Part shown: one piece after another, positions 1 to 5,964 of the stretch
How the letters are laid out: the number at the start of each line of letters is the position of its first letter
Numbering within the stretch: position 1 is the first letter of the stretch
From: a bacterium
GTDB lineage: Bacteria > 4484-113 > JAGGVC01
NCBI GenBank assembly: GCA_039961635.1
Contig: JABRWB010000047.1
Coordinates: 1-19,139 of the forward strand
Reading direction: 5' to 3'
Length of the DNA: 19,139 nucleotides
The notes under the pieces: model-generated
The model's input: only the letters and a program-made list of their open reading frames with translations
What the model was told of the DNA's origin: nothing
Databases searched by the model: none
Program-made: the position numbers and the translations under genes

Positions 1-6
1 GCGAAC

Positions 7-110
7 CGCGGCGTAAACGCCGCGCTCCTTGACTCCGCGCGATCCGCTGTATCAAGGCGAGCACCTTTTATCCGCGCGAATCCGCGCAAATCCGCGGCCT
101 AAAGGCCGCG
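7..110. repeat. Two copies of a TAAA-loop hairpin repeat
   Basis: Copy one (7-24) is a 7-bp stem closing a TAAA loop, followed by CTCC. Copy two (93-110) has the same stem size and loop, followed by CTTCC. The stems differ at one paired position: G13-C18 in the first is C99-G104 in the second, so pairing is kept. This suggests a small REP-like palindromic family, or a structured RNA or DNA element. Its function is unknown. Confidence 0.6.
70..99. repeat. Three tandem 10-nt units (ATCCGCGCGA type)
   Basis: Three adjacent 10-nt units start at 70, 80 and 90: ATCCGCGCGA, ATCCGCGCAA and ATCCGCGGCC. The third runs into the second TAAA hairpin. No coding or regulatory role can be assigned. Confidence 0.55.
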
Positions 111-351
111 CTTCCCGGTTTTAGCTCTCAACGCTCAACTCCCTCGATTTCCGGCGCGTCGCGCGCGAACGCGCAGGTTGCGCGCAGGTTCCGCGGGGCC
201 GGAACGCGCCCCGCGTCGCCGCGGCAGCGCGCCGCGTCGAAAGCCGCCGAAGCCGGAACGCGTTTGTGAAGATTGTGATTGGAACTGCGTTTCGCATTCC
301 TCGACGGCATGTGTTCCCGGCCGCATCTGCCTCATCCTTTCAACTTCCTCC

Positions 352-423
352 CCGCTCACAATTTCATTACATCACTACCTCACTATCCCACTTCCTCACT
401 GTCTCACAATCTTGCTATCTCAC
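352..423 (-). repeat. Degenerate 8-nt tandem array, nine units
   Basis: Read on the minus strand, nine consecutive 8-nt units follow the pattern GTGAGNNA, for example GTGAGACA, GTGAGGAA, GTGGGATA and GTGAGGTA. On the plus strand they appear as TNNCTCAC. Two or three units are strongly diverged. The unit at 416-423 covers the last codons of the CinA-like gene, and that gene's TAG stop (415-417) lies at the junction with the next unit. Confidence 0.65.
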
Positions 424-1164
424 TCCGCTTTCCCGCCTTTCCGCTTCCTCCGCGCCCGCTCTTATAAACTCCATGCACTCCCTCGCCTGTGCTTCGTCCT
501 CCGATTTGACGATGACCTTCACCCGGTATTCCCCGCCGATGCGCGGATAGCTGCCGATTTGCGCGGCCGGGAATTTTCGCTCGGCCTCGCGCATCACGTC
601 CGCGAATCTCGATTCGCCGATATGCACGAGCAATTCAAGCTTCGTGAACGGCCGCGCGCCCAGGCTCGGCGCTACCTCGTCGAACATGTCCCGGAAAATC
701 TGGGGCACGCCCGCGAAAGCGTACACGTTGCCGATTTTGAATCCTGGGGCGCCCGTCCGCACGTTCGCGACAAGCTCCGCGCCCTCCGGCAGATGCGCCA
801 TCCGGCGAACGTTGTCGTTTATGCGCTCGCCGTAAAATTCTTCCAGCGCGCGCATCGCTTCCGGGTGCGGCCGGATTCCGACGCCGAAAATATCGGCGAG
901 CGCTTCGCGGGTGATGTCGTCGTGGGTCGGGCCGATCCCGCCGCTGGTGAAGATCACATCGAACTTCGGGATAAGAGGTTTCACGTACTCCCGGAAAGCG
1001 TCGAGCGTGTCCGGAATCGTGACGATGAGCGAAAGCCCGTGGCCGAGCGCGGAGAGGCGCTGGGCGAGGTAATGGCCGTTCGTGTCCTGCGTGTCGCCGG
1101 AGAGGACTTCGTTTCCGACTACGACGAGCGCGATGCGGAGCCGACGGGATTCGTTTTGCGGCAT
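415..1164 (-). CDS. Stand-alone MoCF/CinA N-terminal domain protein (COG1058 type)
   Basis: This is a 249-residue protein of the CinA N-terminal, molybdopterin-binding-like (MoCF) family. Visible marks are VVVGNEVLSGDTQDTN (about residues 14-29) and TSGGIGPTHDD (73-83), the conserved glycine-rich pocket, followed by a MoCF-type beta domain. In full CinA this domain has been linked to ADP-ribose pyrophosphatase activity. The C-terminal NMN deamidase (PncC) domain is absent here, so the substrate is uncertain. I start at ATG 1164 (MPQNES). A longer frame to 1251 would read through the palindromic repeat and add a Pro/Ala-rich tail unlike the family. An extended -10 box TGCTAAACT lies 8 nt upstream and no Shine-Dalgarno is seen, so the mRNA may be leaderless. 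The gene is divergent from selD. The family call is firm; the exact reaction is not. Confidence 0.85.
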   Translation of the reverse strand: MPQNESRRLRIALVVVGNEVLSGDTQDTNGHYLAQRLSALGHGLSLIVTIPDTLDAFREYVKPLIPKFDVIFTSGGIGPTHDDITREALADIFGVGIRPHPEAMRALEEFYGERINDNVRRMAHLPEGAELVANVRTGAPGFKIGNVYAFAGVPQIFRDMFDEVAPSLGARPFTKLELLVHIGESRFADVMREAERKFPAAQIGSYPRIGGEYRVKVIVKSEDEAQARECMEFIRAGAEEAERRESGVR

Positions 1165-1172
1165 AAAAGGTG

Positions 1173-1181
1173 AGTTTAGCA
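1173..1181 (-). promoter_or_regulatory. Extended -10 promoter of the CinA-like gene
   Basis: The minus strand reads TGCTAAACT (TG-n-TAnnnT), ending 8 nt before the ATG at 1164. The same 10-mer GTGCTAAACT precedes the sensor kinase at 16533-16542. The short distance suggests transcription starting at or next to the start codon. Confidence 0.5.
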
Positions 1182-1188
1182 CTTGATA

Positions 1189-1249
1189 GGGAGTGCGGGA
1201 GCTTGCTCCCGCCGGCACCGGCCCGGCACCGGCAAGCCGGCGCAGTCCC
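1189..1249. repeat. Dispersed palindromic element, copy 1
   Basis: Imperfect outer arms (GGGAGTGC and GCAGTCCC) enclose a perfect 7-bp hairpin with a CTTG loop (1195-1212), then a second GC-rich stem made of CCGGC units. A related copy lies at 5910-5961. The element occupies the whole space between the two divergent -10 boxes of the CinA-like gene and selD, where both -35 regions would be. It could be an inserted REP/MITE-like repeat or a shared operator. Confidence 0.7.
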
Positions 1250-1259
1250 ATAATCGCAA

Positions 1260-1268
1260 TGCTAGAAT
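1260..1268 (+). promoter_or_regulatory. Extended -10 promoter of selD
   Basis: TGCTAGAAT (TG-n-TAnnnT) ends 6 nt before the GTG at 1275. No Shine-Dalgarno is visible between them, so a leaderless transcript is likely. This placement independently supports the GTG start. Confidence 0.5.
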
Positions 1269-1274
1269 TCTCCC

Positions 1275-2396
1275 GTGCCGGACTTGCATAATTCCGAGCC
1301 GCTTTTCAGGCTGACGGGCCTGTCGTCCTGCGCGGGTTGAGCCGGCAAGCTGGGTCAGGCTGACCTTGCGGCGATACTGCGCGGGATTGCGATGCCCACG
1401 CTGCCGGGCGTGGTCGTGGACGCGCGCACGTTCGACGATGCGGGCGTGTACAAGCTCTCGGACGAGCTGGCGCTGATATTCACGACCGACTTTTTCACGC
1501 CGGTGGTGGACGACCCCTCGGACTACGGGCGGATCGCGGCGGCGAACGCGCTCTCGGACGCGTACGCGATGGGCGGCAAGCCTTTAATCGCGCTGAACCT
1601 CCTCGGCATCCCCAAAGGCAAAGTGCCGCCGGATGTGGTCGCGGCGATCGTCGCGGGCGCGGTGGAAAAATGCGCGGAAGCGGGCGTCGCGGTTCTCGGC
1701 GGACACAGCATCAGAAACCCGGAGCCGATATTCGGGCTTGCGGTCGTCGGGACGGTGCATCCGGATCGCATATTGCGCAACGACGCGGCGCGGCCGGGGC
1801 TGGACGTCGTACTCACAAAGCCGATCGGCACGGGGATTATCACGACGTGCGCGATGCGCGACATCGCGCGCGCGGAGGAGGTCGCGGAAGCGGTGAAATG
1901 GATGTCGCGGCTCAACTCGCACGCGTCGAAGTGCGCGCTTGATGCGGGTGCGGAGTGCGCGACCGACATAACCGGGTACGGGTTGCTCGGCCACCTCGCG
2001 GAGATCGCGCGGGCGAGCGGCGTGACGATTGAAGTGGACGCGGCGAGCGTGCCTTTAATCGAAGGGACGCGGCGGCTTCTAGCGGAGCGCGCGATTCCGG
2101 GCGGGACCGTCGGGAACTACCAGGCGCTGATGGATGGCGAATTGCGAGCCGGAGACGCCGCGGGCGAATCGAAGCCGGGAGCCGGCAAACCGGACGTTTC
2201 GTTCCCGGAAGACATGCCAGAAACCGAGCGGCTTTTGCTGTGCGACGCGCAGACCTCCGGCGGGCTGGCGATCTGCGTCGAGCCGGATAAAACGGAAGCG
2301 CTTCTGGCCGCACTCCGCGAGGGGGGGGACGCGCACGCGGCGAAGATTGGGATGACAACGGATAAATCCACATTTTCCATTAAGATAACTTTGTAG
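1275..2396 (+). CDS. selD: Selenide, water dikinase (selenophosphate synthetase), selenocysteine-containing
   Basis: SelD makes selenophosphate from selenide and ATP, the selenium donor for selenocysteine. The frame from GTG 1275 gives 373 residues with one internal UGA (1338-1340). The N-terminus reads LTGLSSCAGUAGKLGQADL, where U22 aligns with catalytic Cys17 of E. coli SelD and K25 with its essential Lys20. Metal and ATP motifs follow: DDAGVY (54-59), TTDFFTPVVDDP (70-81) and AAANALSDAYAMGGKP (88-103), then GGHS and the C-terminal TSGGL. A SECIS-like hairpin follows the UGA directly. The shorter ATG at 1392 would remove the catalytic loop and is unlikely to give an active enzyme. A tag stop at 1263 bounds the frame upstream, and GTG 1275 sits 6 nt after an extended -10. 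A poly-G run (2321-2328) lies near the 3' end. The alternative, a nonsense mutation at exactly this codon, is improbable. Confidence 0.92.
1341..1372 (+). promoter_or_regulatory. Bacterial SECIS-like hairpin of selD
   Basis: Directly after the UGA the RNA can fold into GGUCA (1353-1357) paired with UGACC (1361-1365) around a GGC loop. A G-U pair (1352/1366) extends it. After a U-U mismatch, GC (1349-1350) pairs with GC (1368-1369), and GCC (1341-1343) pairs with GGC (1370-1372). The apical loop begins 17 nt after the UGA and starts with G. This matches the published bacterial SECIS pattern of a small loop with G in its first two positions, 16-37 nt downstream. It would bind SelB. Confidence 0.75.
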
Positions 2397-2426
2397 GATT
2401 AAAGGAAACCGGCTTCGGCCCGCATA

Positions 2427-2458
2427 CGCCCTACAGGGCGCTCCCTTATTATCGTTTT
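2427..2458 (+). terminator. Possible weak terminator after selD
   Basis: A 5-bp stem CGCCC/GGGCG around TACA (2427-2440) is followed by a T-rich stretch (ctcccttattatcgtttt). The stem is short and the T-run is interrupted, so this is only a candidate. Confidence 0.3.
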
Positions 2459-2480
2459 GAAAACGGAACTTTCCCCGCTC

Positions 2481-2489
2481 TGATATTAT
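2481..2489 (+). promoter_or_regulatory. Extended -10 promoter of the ABC exporter operon
   Basis: TGATATTAT (TG-n-TAnnnT) ends 10 nt before the ATG at 2500. A TTGAAA at 2457-2462 is too far away (21 nt) for a normal -35. No Shine-Dalgarno precedes the ATG, which fits a leaderless or nearly leaderless mRNA. Confidence 0.45.
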
Positions 2490-2499
2490 CCACTTCCCG

Positions 2500-3444
2500 A
2501 TGGCGGATGCCGCGCTTTGCGTAAACGGACTCACCAAAAGCTACGGCGACGTCCGCGCGCTCGCCGGCCTGTCGTTTTCCGTCGCGCCGGGCGAAGTGTA
2601 CGGGCTGCTCGGCCCAAACGGCGCGGGCAAGTCCACCGCGATTTCGATTATCGCGACGCTTCTGCAGCCGGATTCGGGCGAGGTGTCGGTGCTCGGCCGC
2701 GACGTGCGCGCAAATCCCGCGGCGGCGAAAACGCTCCTCGGCGTGATCCCGCAGGACGTCGCGATTTACAGGGAACTCACCGGCCGCGAGAACCTTGCGT
2801 TTTTCGGAACGCTGTACGGGCTTTCGGGCGCGAAACTCAAATCCCGCGTCGACGAGGTGCTTTCGCTCGTCGGACTCGCGGACGTCGCGGGACGGCGCGC
2901 CGCGACCTACAGCGGCGGAATGAAGCGAAGGCTCAACATCGGCGCGAGCCTCATCCACGAGCCGCCGCTTGTACTTTTGGACGAGCCGACGGTGGGAGTG
3001 GATCCGCAGTCGCGCAACCACATTTTCGAGCTTGTCCTTGAGTTGAAATCGCGCGGGACGAGCTTCCTTTACACGACGCATTACATGGAAGAGGCCGAGC
3101 GGCTGTGCGGCCGCGTCGGAATAATCGACGGCGGCAGGATAATCGCGGAAGGGACGATCGCGGAGCTGATCGCGCTGGGGCCGGAGGACGACAGGCTGGA
3201 AATCGAGCTGCGCGGAGACGGCGCATCCGCCGAGAGCCTCTCCCTCTCCCTAAATGAATATTCCCCGTCGTTCGAGAACCATTTGCTCACGATGCGCGTC
3301 CGCGGCGCGTCCGGAAAGCTGCCCTCGATAATCGAGACGATTTCGCGCTTCGGCGCGGAAATCGCCAGCGTGAGGGTGATCGAGCCGAACCTCGAAGGCG
3401 TTTTCCTCCATCTCACGGGCAAGAAGCTGCGGGAGGGCGAATGA
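2500..3444 (+). CDS. ABC-2 type transporter, ATP-binding protein
   Basis: This 314-residue ATPase energises an ABC-2 exporter from the cytoplasmic face. All nucleotide-binding motifs are intact: Walker A GPNGAGKST (38-46), Q-loop Gln85, signature YSGGM (137-141), Walker B LVLLDEP (157-163) and the H-loop His194. About 110 residues follow the core domain, as in the CcmA/drug- and multidrug-exporter type (COG1131). Its stop overlaps the permease start by four bases (ATGA), so the two are translationally coupled. It begins 103 nt after selD and has its own extended -10. The substrate cannot be read from sequence; export of a drug, lipid or polysaccharide is possible. Confidence 0.93.
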   Translation: MADAALCVNGLTKSYGDVRALAGLSFSVAPGEVYGLLGPNGAGKSTAISIIATLLQPDSGEVSVLGRDVRANPAAAKTLLGVIPQDVAIYRELTGRENLAFFGTLYGLSGAKLKSRVDEVLSLVGLADVAGRRAATYSGGMKRRLNIGASLIHEPPLVLLDEPTVGVDPQSRNHIFELVLELKSRGTSFLYTTHYMEEAERLCGRVGIIDGGRIIAEGTIAELIALGPEDDRLEIELRGDGASAESLSLSLNEYSPSFENHLLTMRVRGASGKLPSIIETISRFGAEIASVRVIEPNLEGVFLHLTGKKLREGE

Positions 3445-4757
3445 AAAAAATCGGCGCAATAACCCTGACCGCGCTGCGGCTTTATTTCCGCCAGCCGACC
3501 GCGCTTTTGATGAGCTTGGCGGTGCCCGTCGTCGTGATGACGGTTTTCGGGATCGTTTTCGGCGGGATGGCCGGAACCGAGGACATGGACAAGCCGCACG
3601 CCGCGATCGCGGACGAGGACAAGTCCGACGCGTCCAAGCGCGTAGTGGATTTTCTTTCCAAGCTCGGCTCGATAGAGATTTCTCTGACGGAGAAAAAGAA
3701 AAACGACGACGGAACGGCAATCGAAACCGCGTGGACGCGCGCGTCCGCGGAGGACGCGATCCGCGCTGGCAGGCTAGCCACGGCGATTGTGATTCCGGCC
3801 GGATTCGGAAAATCTGTTTCCGGGATGATGAGCGCGGAAAGCCTGGCCAACGAGGACGCGAGGCCCACACTCGAAGTGCTGGCGGATACCGCGAGTCCGG
3901 TGACGTCCGAAATCGTGTCGGGAATCCTCTACCAGGCGGGGTTCATGGCGCTCGGGCCGGACGTCGCGGGCGAGGGGATGGGCATTATCGGCAATCAACT
4001 CGGCATCCCCGACGAATATGTTAAGCAGATTCAAAATTGGATGGGCGAAAACCGCGAATTCATGACCGGCGGGGCCGGTTCCGGCGTGGGCGGCGCGGGC
4101 GGCGAGTCGCTGATCCGCGTCGAAAAAGTGGACGTGCTCGGCGAAAAGAAAGCCAATCCCGTTTTCAGCCACCAGGTGGCGGGCGTCCTCACGATGTGGA
4201 TGCTCTTCACCGTCGCGGCCAGCGGCGCGTCGCTTTTGCGCGAGCGCGAAAGCGGGACGCTGCGTCGCATCCTCATCGCGCCGGTCACGCCGGCCGCGTT
4301 CATCTTCGGCAAATACGTTGCATTCTTTCTCGTCGCGTCGCTCCAGACCTGGGTGATGTTCATCGCCGGCTGGCTTATCTTCAAGGTCGAGATATTCGAG
4401 CACTTCTGGGCGCTCCTCGTTTTCGGCGCGCTGTGCGGGCTTGCGGCGACCGGGTTCGGGATACTCCTCGCCGCGCTGTGCAAGACGCAGGAGCAGGTCG
4501 GCGCGGTTTCCTCGATGATCATCCTAACGATGAGCGCGCTTGGGGGGAGCATGCTGCCGCGCGAGTTCATGCCCGGATGGATGAAGGAAATCGGCTACTT
4601 CACGTTCAACGGATGGGCGATGGACGGGTTCACGAAGATTTTCTGGCGGGACATGGCGCTGTCCGGCATCGCTCTCGAATGCATCGTTATGGCCGGAATC
4701 GCGATCGCGCTGACGGGCATCGCCGCGATGCTGTTTTCAAAGCGGTTCGCGCAGTGA
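3441..4757 (+). CDS. ABC-2 type transporter, permease protein
   Basis: This 438-residue membrane subunit is partner to the preceding ATPase. It has one N-terminal membrane segment (about residues 20-42). A large polar, presumably extracytoplasmic domain follows (about 43-240), rich in Asp, Glu and Lys and containing a glycine-rich stretch near 210-222. Five or so membrane segments lie in the C-terminal half, starting at HQVAGVLTMWMLFTVAASGASLLRER in outline. The ESGTLRRI-type motif after the second membrane segment is typical of ABC2_membrane_3 (YhgE/Pip-like or YbhR-like) exporters. The start ATG overlaps the ATPase stop. The gene ends convergent to the cupin gene with an 82-nt gap and no strong terminator. 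Substrate unknown. Confidence 0.9.
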   Translation: MKKIGAITLTALRLYFRQPTALLMSLAVPVVVMTVFGIVFGGMAGTEDMDKPHAAIADEDKSDASKRVVDFLSKLGSIEISLTEKKKNDDGTAIETAWTRASAEDAIRAGRLATAIVIPAGFGKSVSGMMSAESLANEDARPTLEVLADTASPVTSEIVSGILYQAGFMALGPDVAGEGMGIIGNQLGIPDEYVKQIQNWMGENREFMTGGAGSGVGGAGGESLIRVEKVDVLGEKKANPVFSHQVAGVLTMWMLFTVAASGASLLRERESGTLRRILIAPVTPAAFIFGKYVAFFLVASLQTWVMFIAGWLIFKVEIFEHFWALLVFGALCGLAATGFGILLAALCKTQEQVGAVSSMIILTMSALGGSMLPREFMPGWMKEIGYFTFNGWAMDGFTKIFWRDMALSGIALECIVMAGIAIALTGIAAMLFSKRFAQ

Positions 4758-4839
4758 ATCCTGAATTTGTCTTTAATTCATTAAGATAAGACCAATGATG
4801 TTAAGTAGGTTCAATACACCTGCCGCTGCGCCACCCGGA

Positions 4840-5154
4840 TTACCCTCCCCCGCGCAGCATCCGCTTGTAGCCGTTTATCCACCGCGCGACGCTCGGGCCG
4901 ACGTTGCGGATCGAATGCGGCTCGCCCGCGGGGATGTTGATTTCCTCGCCCGGCCTCGCGGTGAACTTGCGCCCGGCAAGCTCCACCTCCACTTCGCCCT
5001 CGACGACCATCATCACCTCGTCGGTCGAATGCGCGTAGTCCTTCCACTCGCGGCCCGGCAGGTCGGTGAACCGCCCGAACGTGTAGCCGCGCGCCGTCCA
5101 GTCCCGTTCGACGCGCTCCAAGTCGATCCTAGGCTCGGCCATCCCCTCGTTCAT
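4840..5154 (-). CDS. Small single-domain cupin protein
   Basis: This 104-residue protein consists of one cupin barrel. Motif 1 is represented by His42, Glu46 and the VVEGE turn (51-55). Motif 2 is represented by PGEEINIPAGEPHSI (68-82) with His80, giving a plausible metal site. Such small cupins bind metal ions or small ligands, and the substrate cannot be assigned. I chose ATG 5154 (MNEGMAEP), because a clear GAGGAG lies about 8 nt upstream. This start lies inside the end of the SRAP gene and gives a 26-nt overlap. ATG 5142 is possible but its purine run abuts the codon. It is the last gene of the minus-strand run and is convergent with the ABC exporter operon. Confidence 0.8.
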   Translation of the reverse strand: MNEGMAEPRIDLERVERDWTARGYTFGRFTDLPGREWKDYAHSTDEVMMVVEGEVEVELAGRKFTARPGEEINIPAGEPHSIRNVGPSVARWINGYKRMLRGGG

Positions 5155-5893
5155 CTGGTTTCTCCTCGATGCACTCTGGTACATCGTTCCTCGGCGAATT
5201 TACAGCGCTCGATACTTTATACCCGCGCATTTCATCCGCCGGGTATGGCAGAAGCATTTTTTGCAACTTTTCCGTGTCTGTGACGTTCGTATCGAGCCAT
5301 AGCGCGTACCGCTCCGGCGGAATGATTACCGGCATTCTGTGGTGGTACGGCCGAAGCACCTCGTTCGCCTCGGTCGTGATAATCGTGAAGCTGAAAAGCA
5401 CGTCGCCTTCCGGCCGCTTCCAGGTTTCGTACAGCCCCGCCATCGCGAACGGCCGCCCGTCCTTCATCGTGAACCGGATCGGCGCCTTTCGCCCGTAGCT
5501 CGTCTGCGTCCACTCGTAAAATCCATCCGCCGGAATCAGGCACCGACGGGACTTGAGCGCGTTTTTGAAGGACGGCTTTTCCGCGACGGTCTCCGCGCGC
5601 GCGTTTATCATCTTGTCGCCGATCTTCTCGTCCTTCGCCCAGGCGGGGACAAGCCCCCATCGCATCATGACAAGCCTGCGCTCCGGGCCGACCAGCACCG
5701 TCATCTCGTCGCCGGGCAGTGCCGGTTTCTGCGAGTCCGCGGGCGCGATCACGACCGCCGCGTCCTGGCTGGGCGCGATGTTGTACCGCGGGCGAACGTT
5801 GTCCGCGCCCGCCGCGCGCATTTCGTCCGCGGCGAACCCGAAGTGCTCCGCCAGGAGCTTCAGGTCGGTCACCAGCGTGTATCTACCGCACAT
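5129..5893 (-). CDS. SOS response-associated peptidase family protein (SRAP, YedK/HMCES type)
   Basis: This 254-residue SRAP protein should bind abasic sites in single-stranded DNA and form a protective thiazolidine crosslink through its N-terminal cysteine. MCGRYT at the start gives Cys2 after methionine removal. Other catalytic or binding marks are YNIAPSQ (37-43, Asn38), RWGLVPAW (78-85), NARAET (97-102), GFYEW (124-128, Glu127) and HHRMP (184-188, His185). The start is fixed by Cys2 and by a strong AGGAAGGTG about 5-8 nt upstream. The palindromic repeat copy 2 lies just ahead of that Shine-Dalgarno. A much longer open frame upstream is a shadow of the transporter gene. It is 71 nt after the EamA-like gene and overlaps the cupin. 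Confidence 0.95.
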   Translation of the reverse strand: MCGRYTLVTDLKLLAEHFGFAADEMRAAGADNVRPRYNIAPSQDAAVVIAPADSQKPALPGDEMTVLVGPERRLVMMRWGLVPAWAKDEKIGDKMINARAETVAEKPSFKNALKSRRCLIPADGFYEWTQTSYGRKAPIRFTMKDGRPFAMAGLYETWKRPEGDVLFSFTIITTEANEVLRPYHHRMPVIIPPERYALWLDTNVTDTEKLQKMLLPYPADEMRGYKVSSAVNSPRNDVPECIEEKPDERGDGRA

Positions 5894-5909
5894 AGATTCA
5901 CCTTCCTTT

Positions 5910-5961
5910 GGGATTGCGGGAGCTTGCTCCCGCCGAGGCGCAGGCAATCCGGCGCACTCCC
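5910..5961. repeat. Dispersed palindromic element, copy 2
   Basis: It shares with copy 1 (1189-1249) an identical core hairpin with CTTG loop (5916-5933) and GGGA/TCCC outer ends with one mismatch in the arms. The inner right part differs (GAGGCGCAGGCAATCC). It sits in the 71-nt gap between the EamA-like gene and SRAP, just upstream of the SRAP Shine-Dalgarno, so it would form a hairpin in the operon mRNA. Confidence 0.7.
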
Positions 5962-5964
5962 GAA

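Larger units (their letters stand above)
1..414. other. Gene-free, repeat-rich region
   Basis: I see no convincing gene here. Open frames on either strand are compositional shadows with no recognisable family. The stretch holds two related hairpins (7-24 and 93-110), three tandem 10-nt units, an 8-bp stem (192-199 with 208-215), a 10-nt direct repeat CCGGAACGCG (199-208 and 253-262) and most of an 8-nt tandem array (352-423). The CinA-like gene ends at 415, so this is its 3' flank. Confidence 0.7.

Noticed and set aside
352-423. CRISPR array
   Set aside because: Units are only 8 nt with no spacers, so this is a simple tandem repeat.
178-1173. 331-codon plus-strand frame at the left end
   Set aside because: It is antisense to the CinA-like gene and runs through repeats. 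No family resemblance is seen.
1165-1251. Longer N-terminus of the CinA-like protein
   Set aside because: It would be encoded by the palindromic repeat and by the extended -10 region, and does not resemble the family N-terminus.
1338-1340. The selD UGA as a disabling nonsense mutation (pseudogene)
   Set aside because: It falls exactly on the catalytic Cys/Sec codon and is followed by a SECIS-like hairpin. The rest of the gene is intact with no other stops.
1392-2396. SelD starting at the ATG at 1392
   Set aside because: This start removes the catalytic loop with the Cys17/Lys20 equivalents. The missing part lies in the same frame directly upstream, with only a UGA at the catalytic position.
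4758-4839. Terminator between the convergent ABC permease and cupin genes
   Set aside because: Only a weak AT-rich palindrome (TTAATTCATTAA) is present, without a GC stem and T-run.
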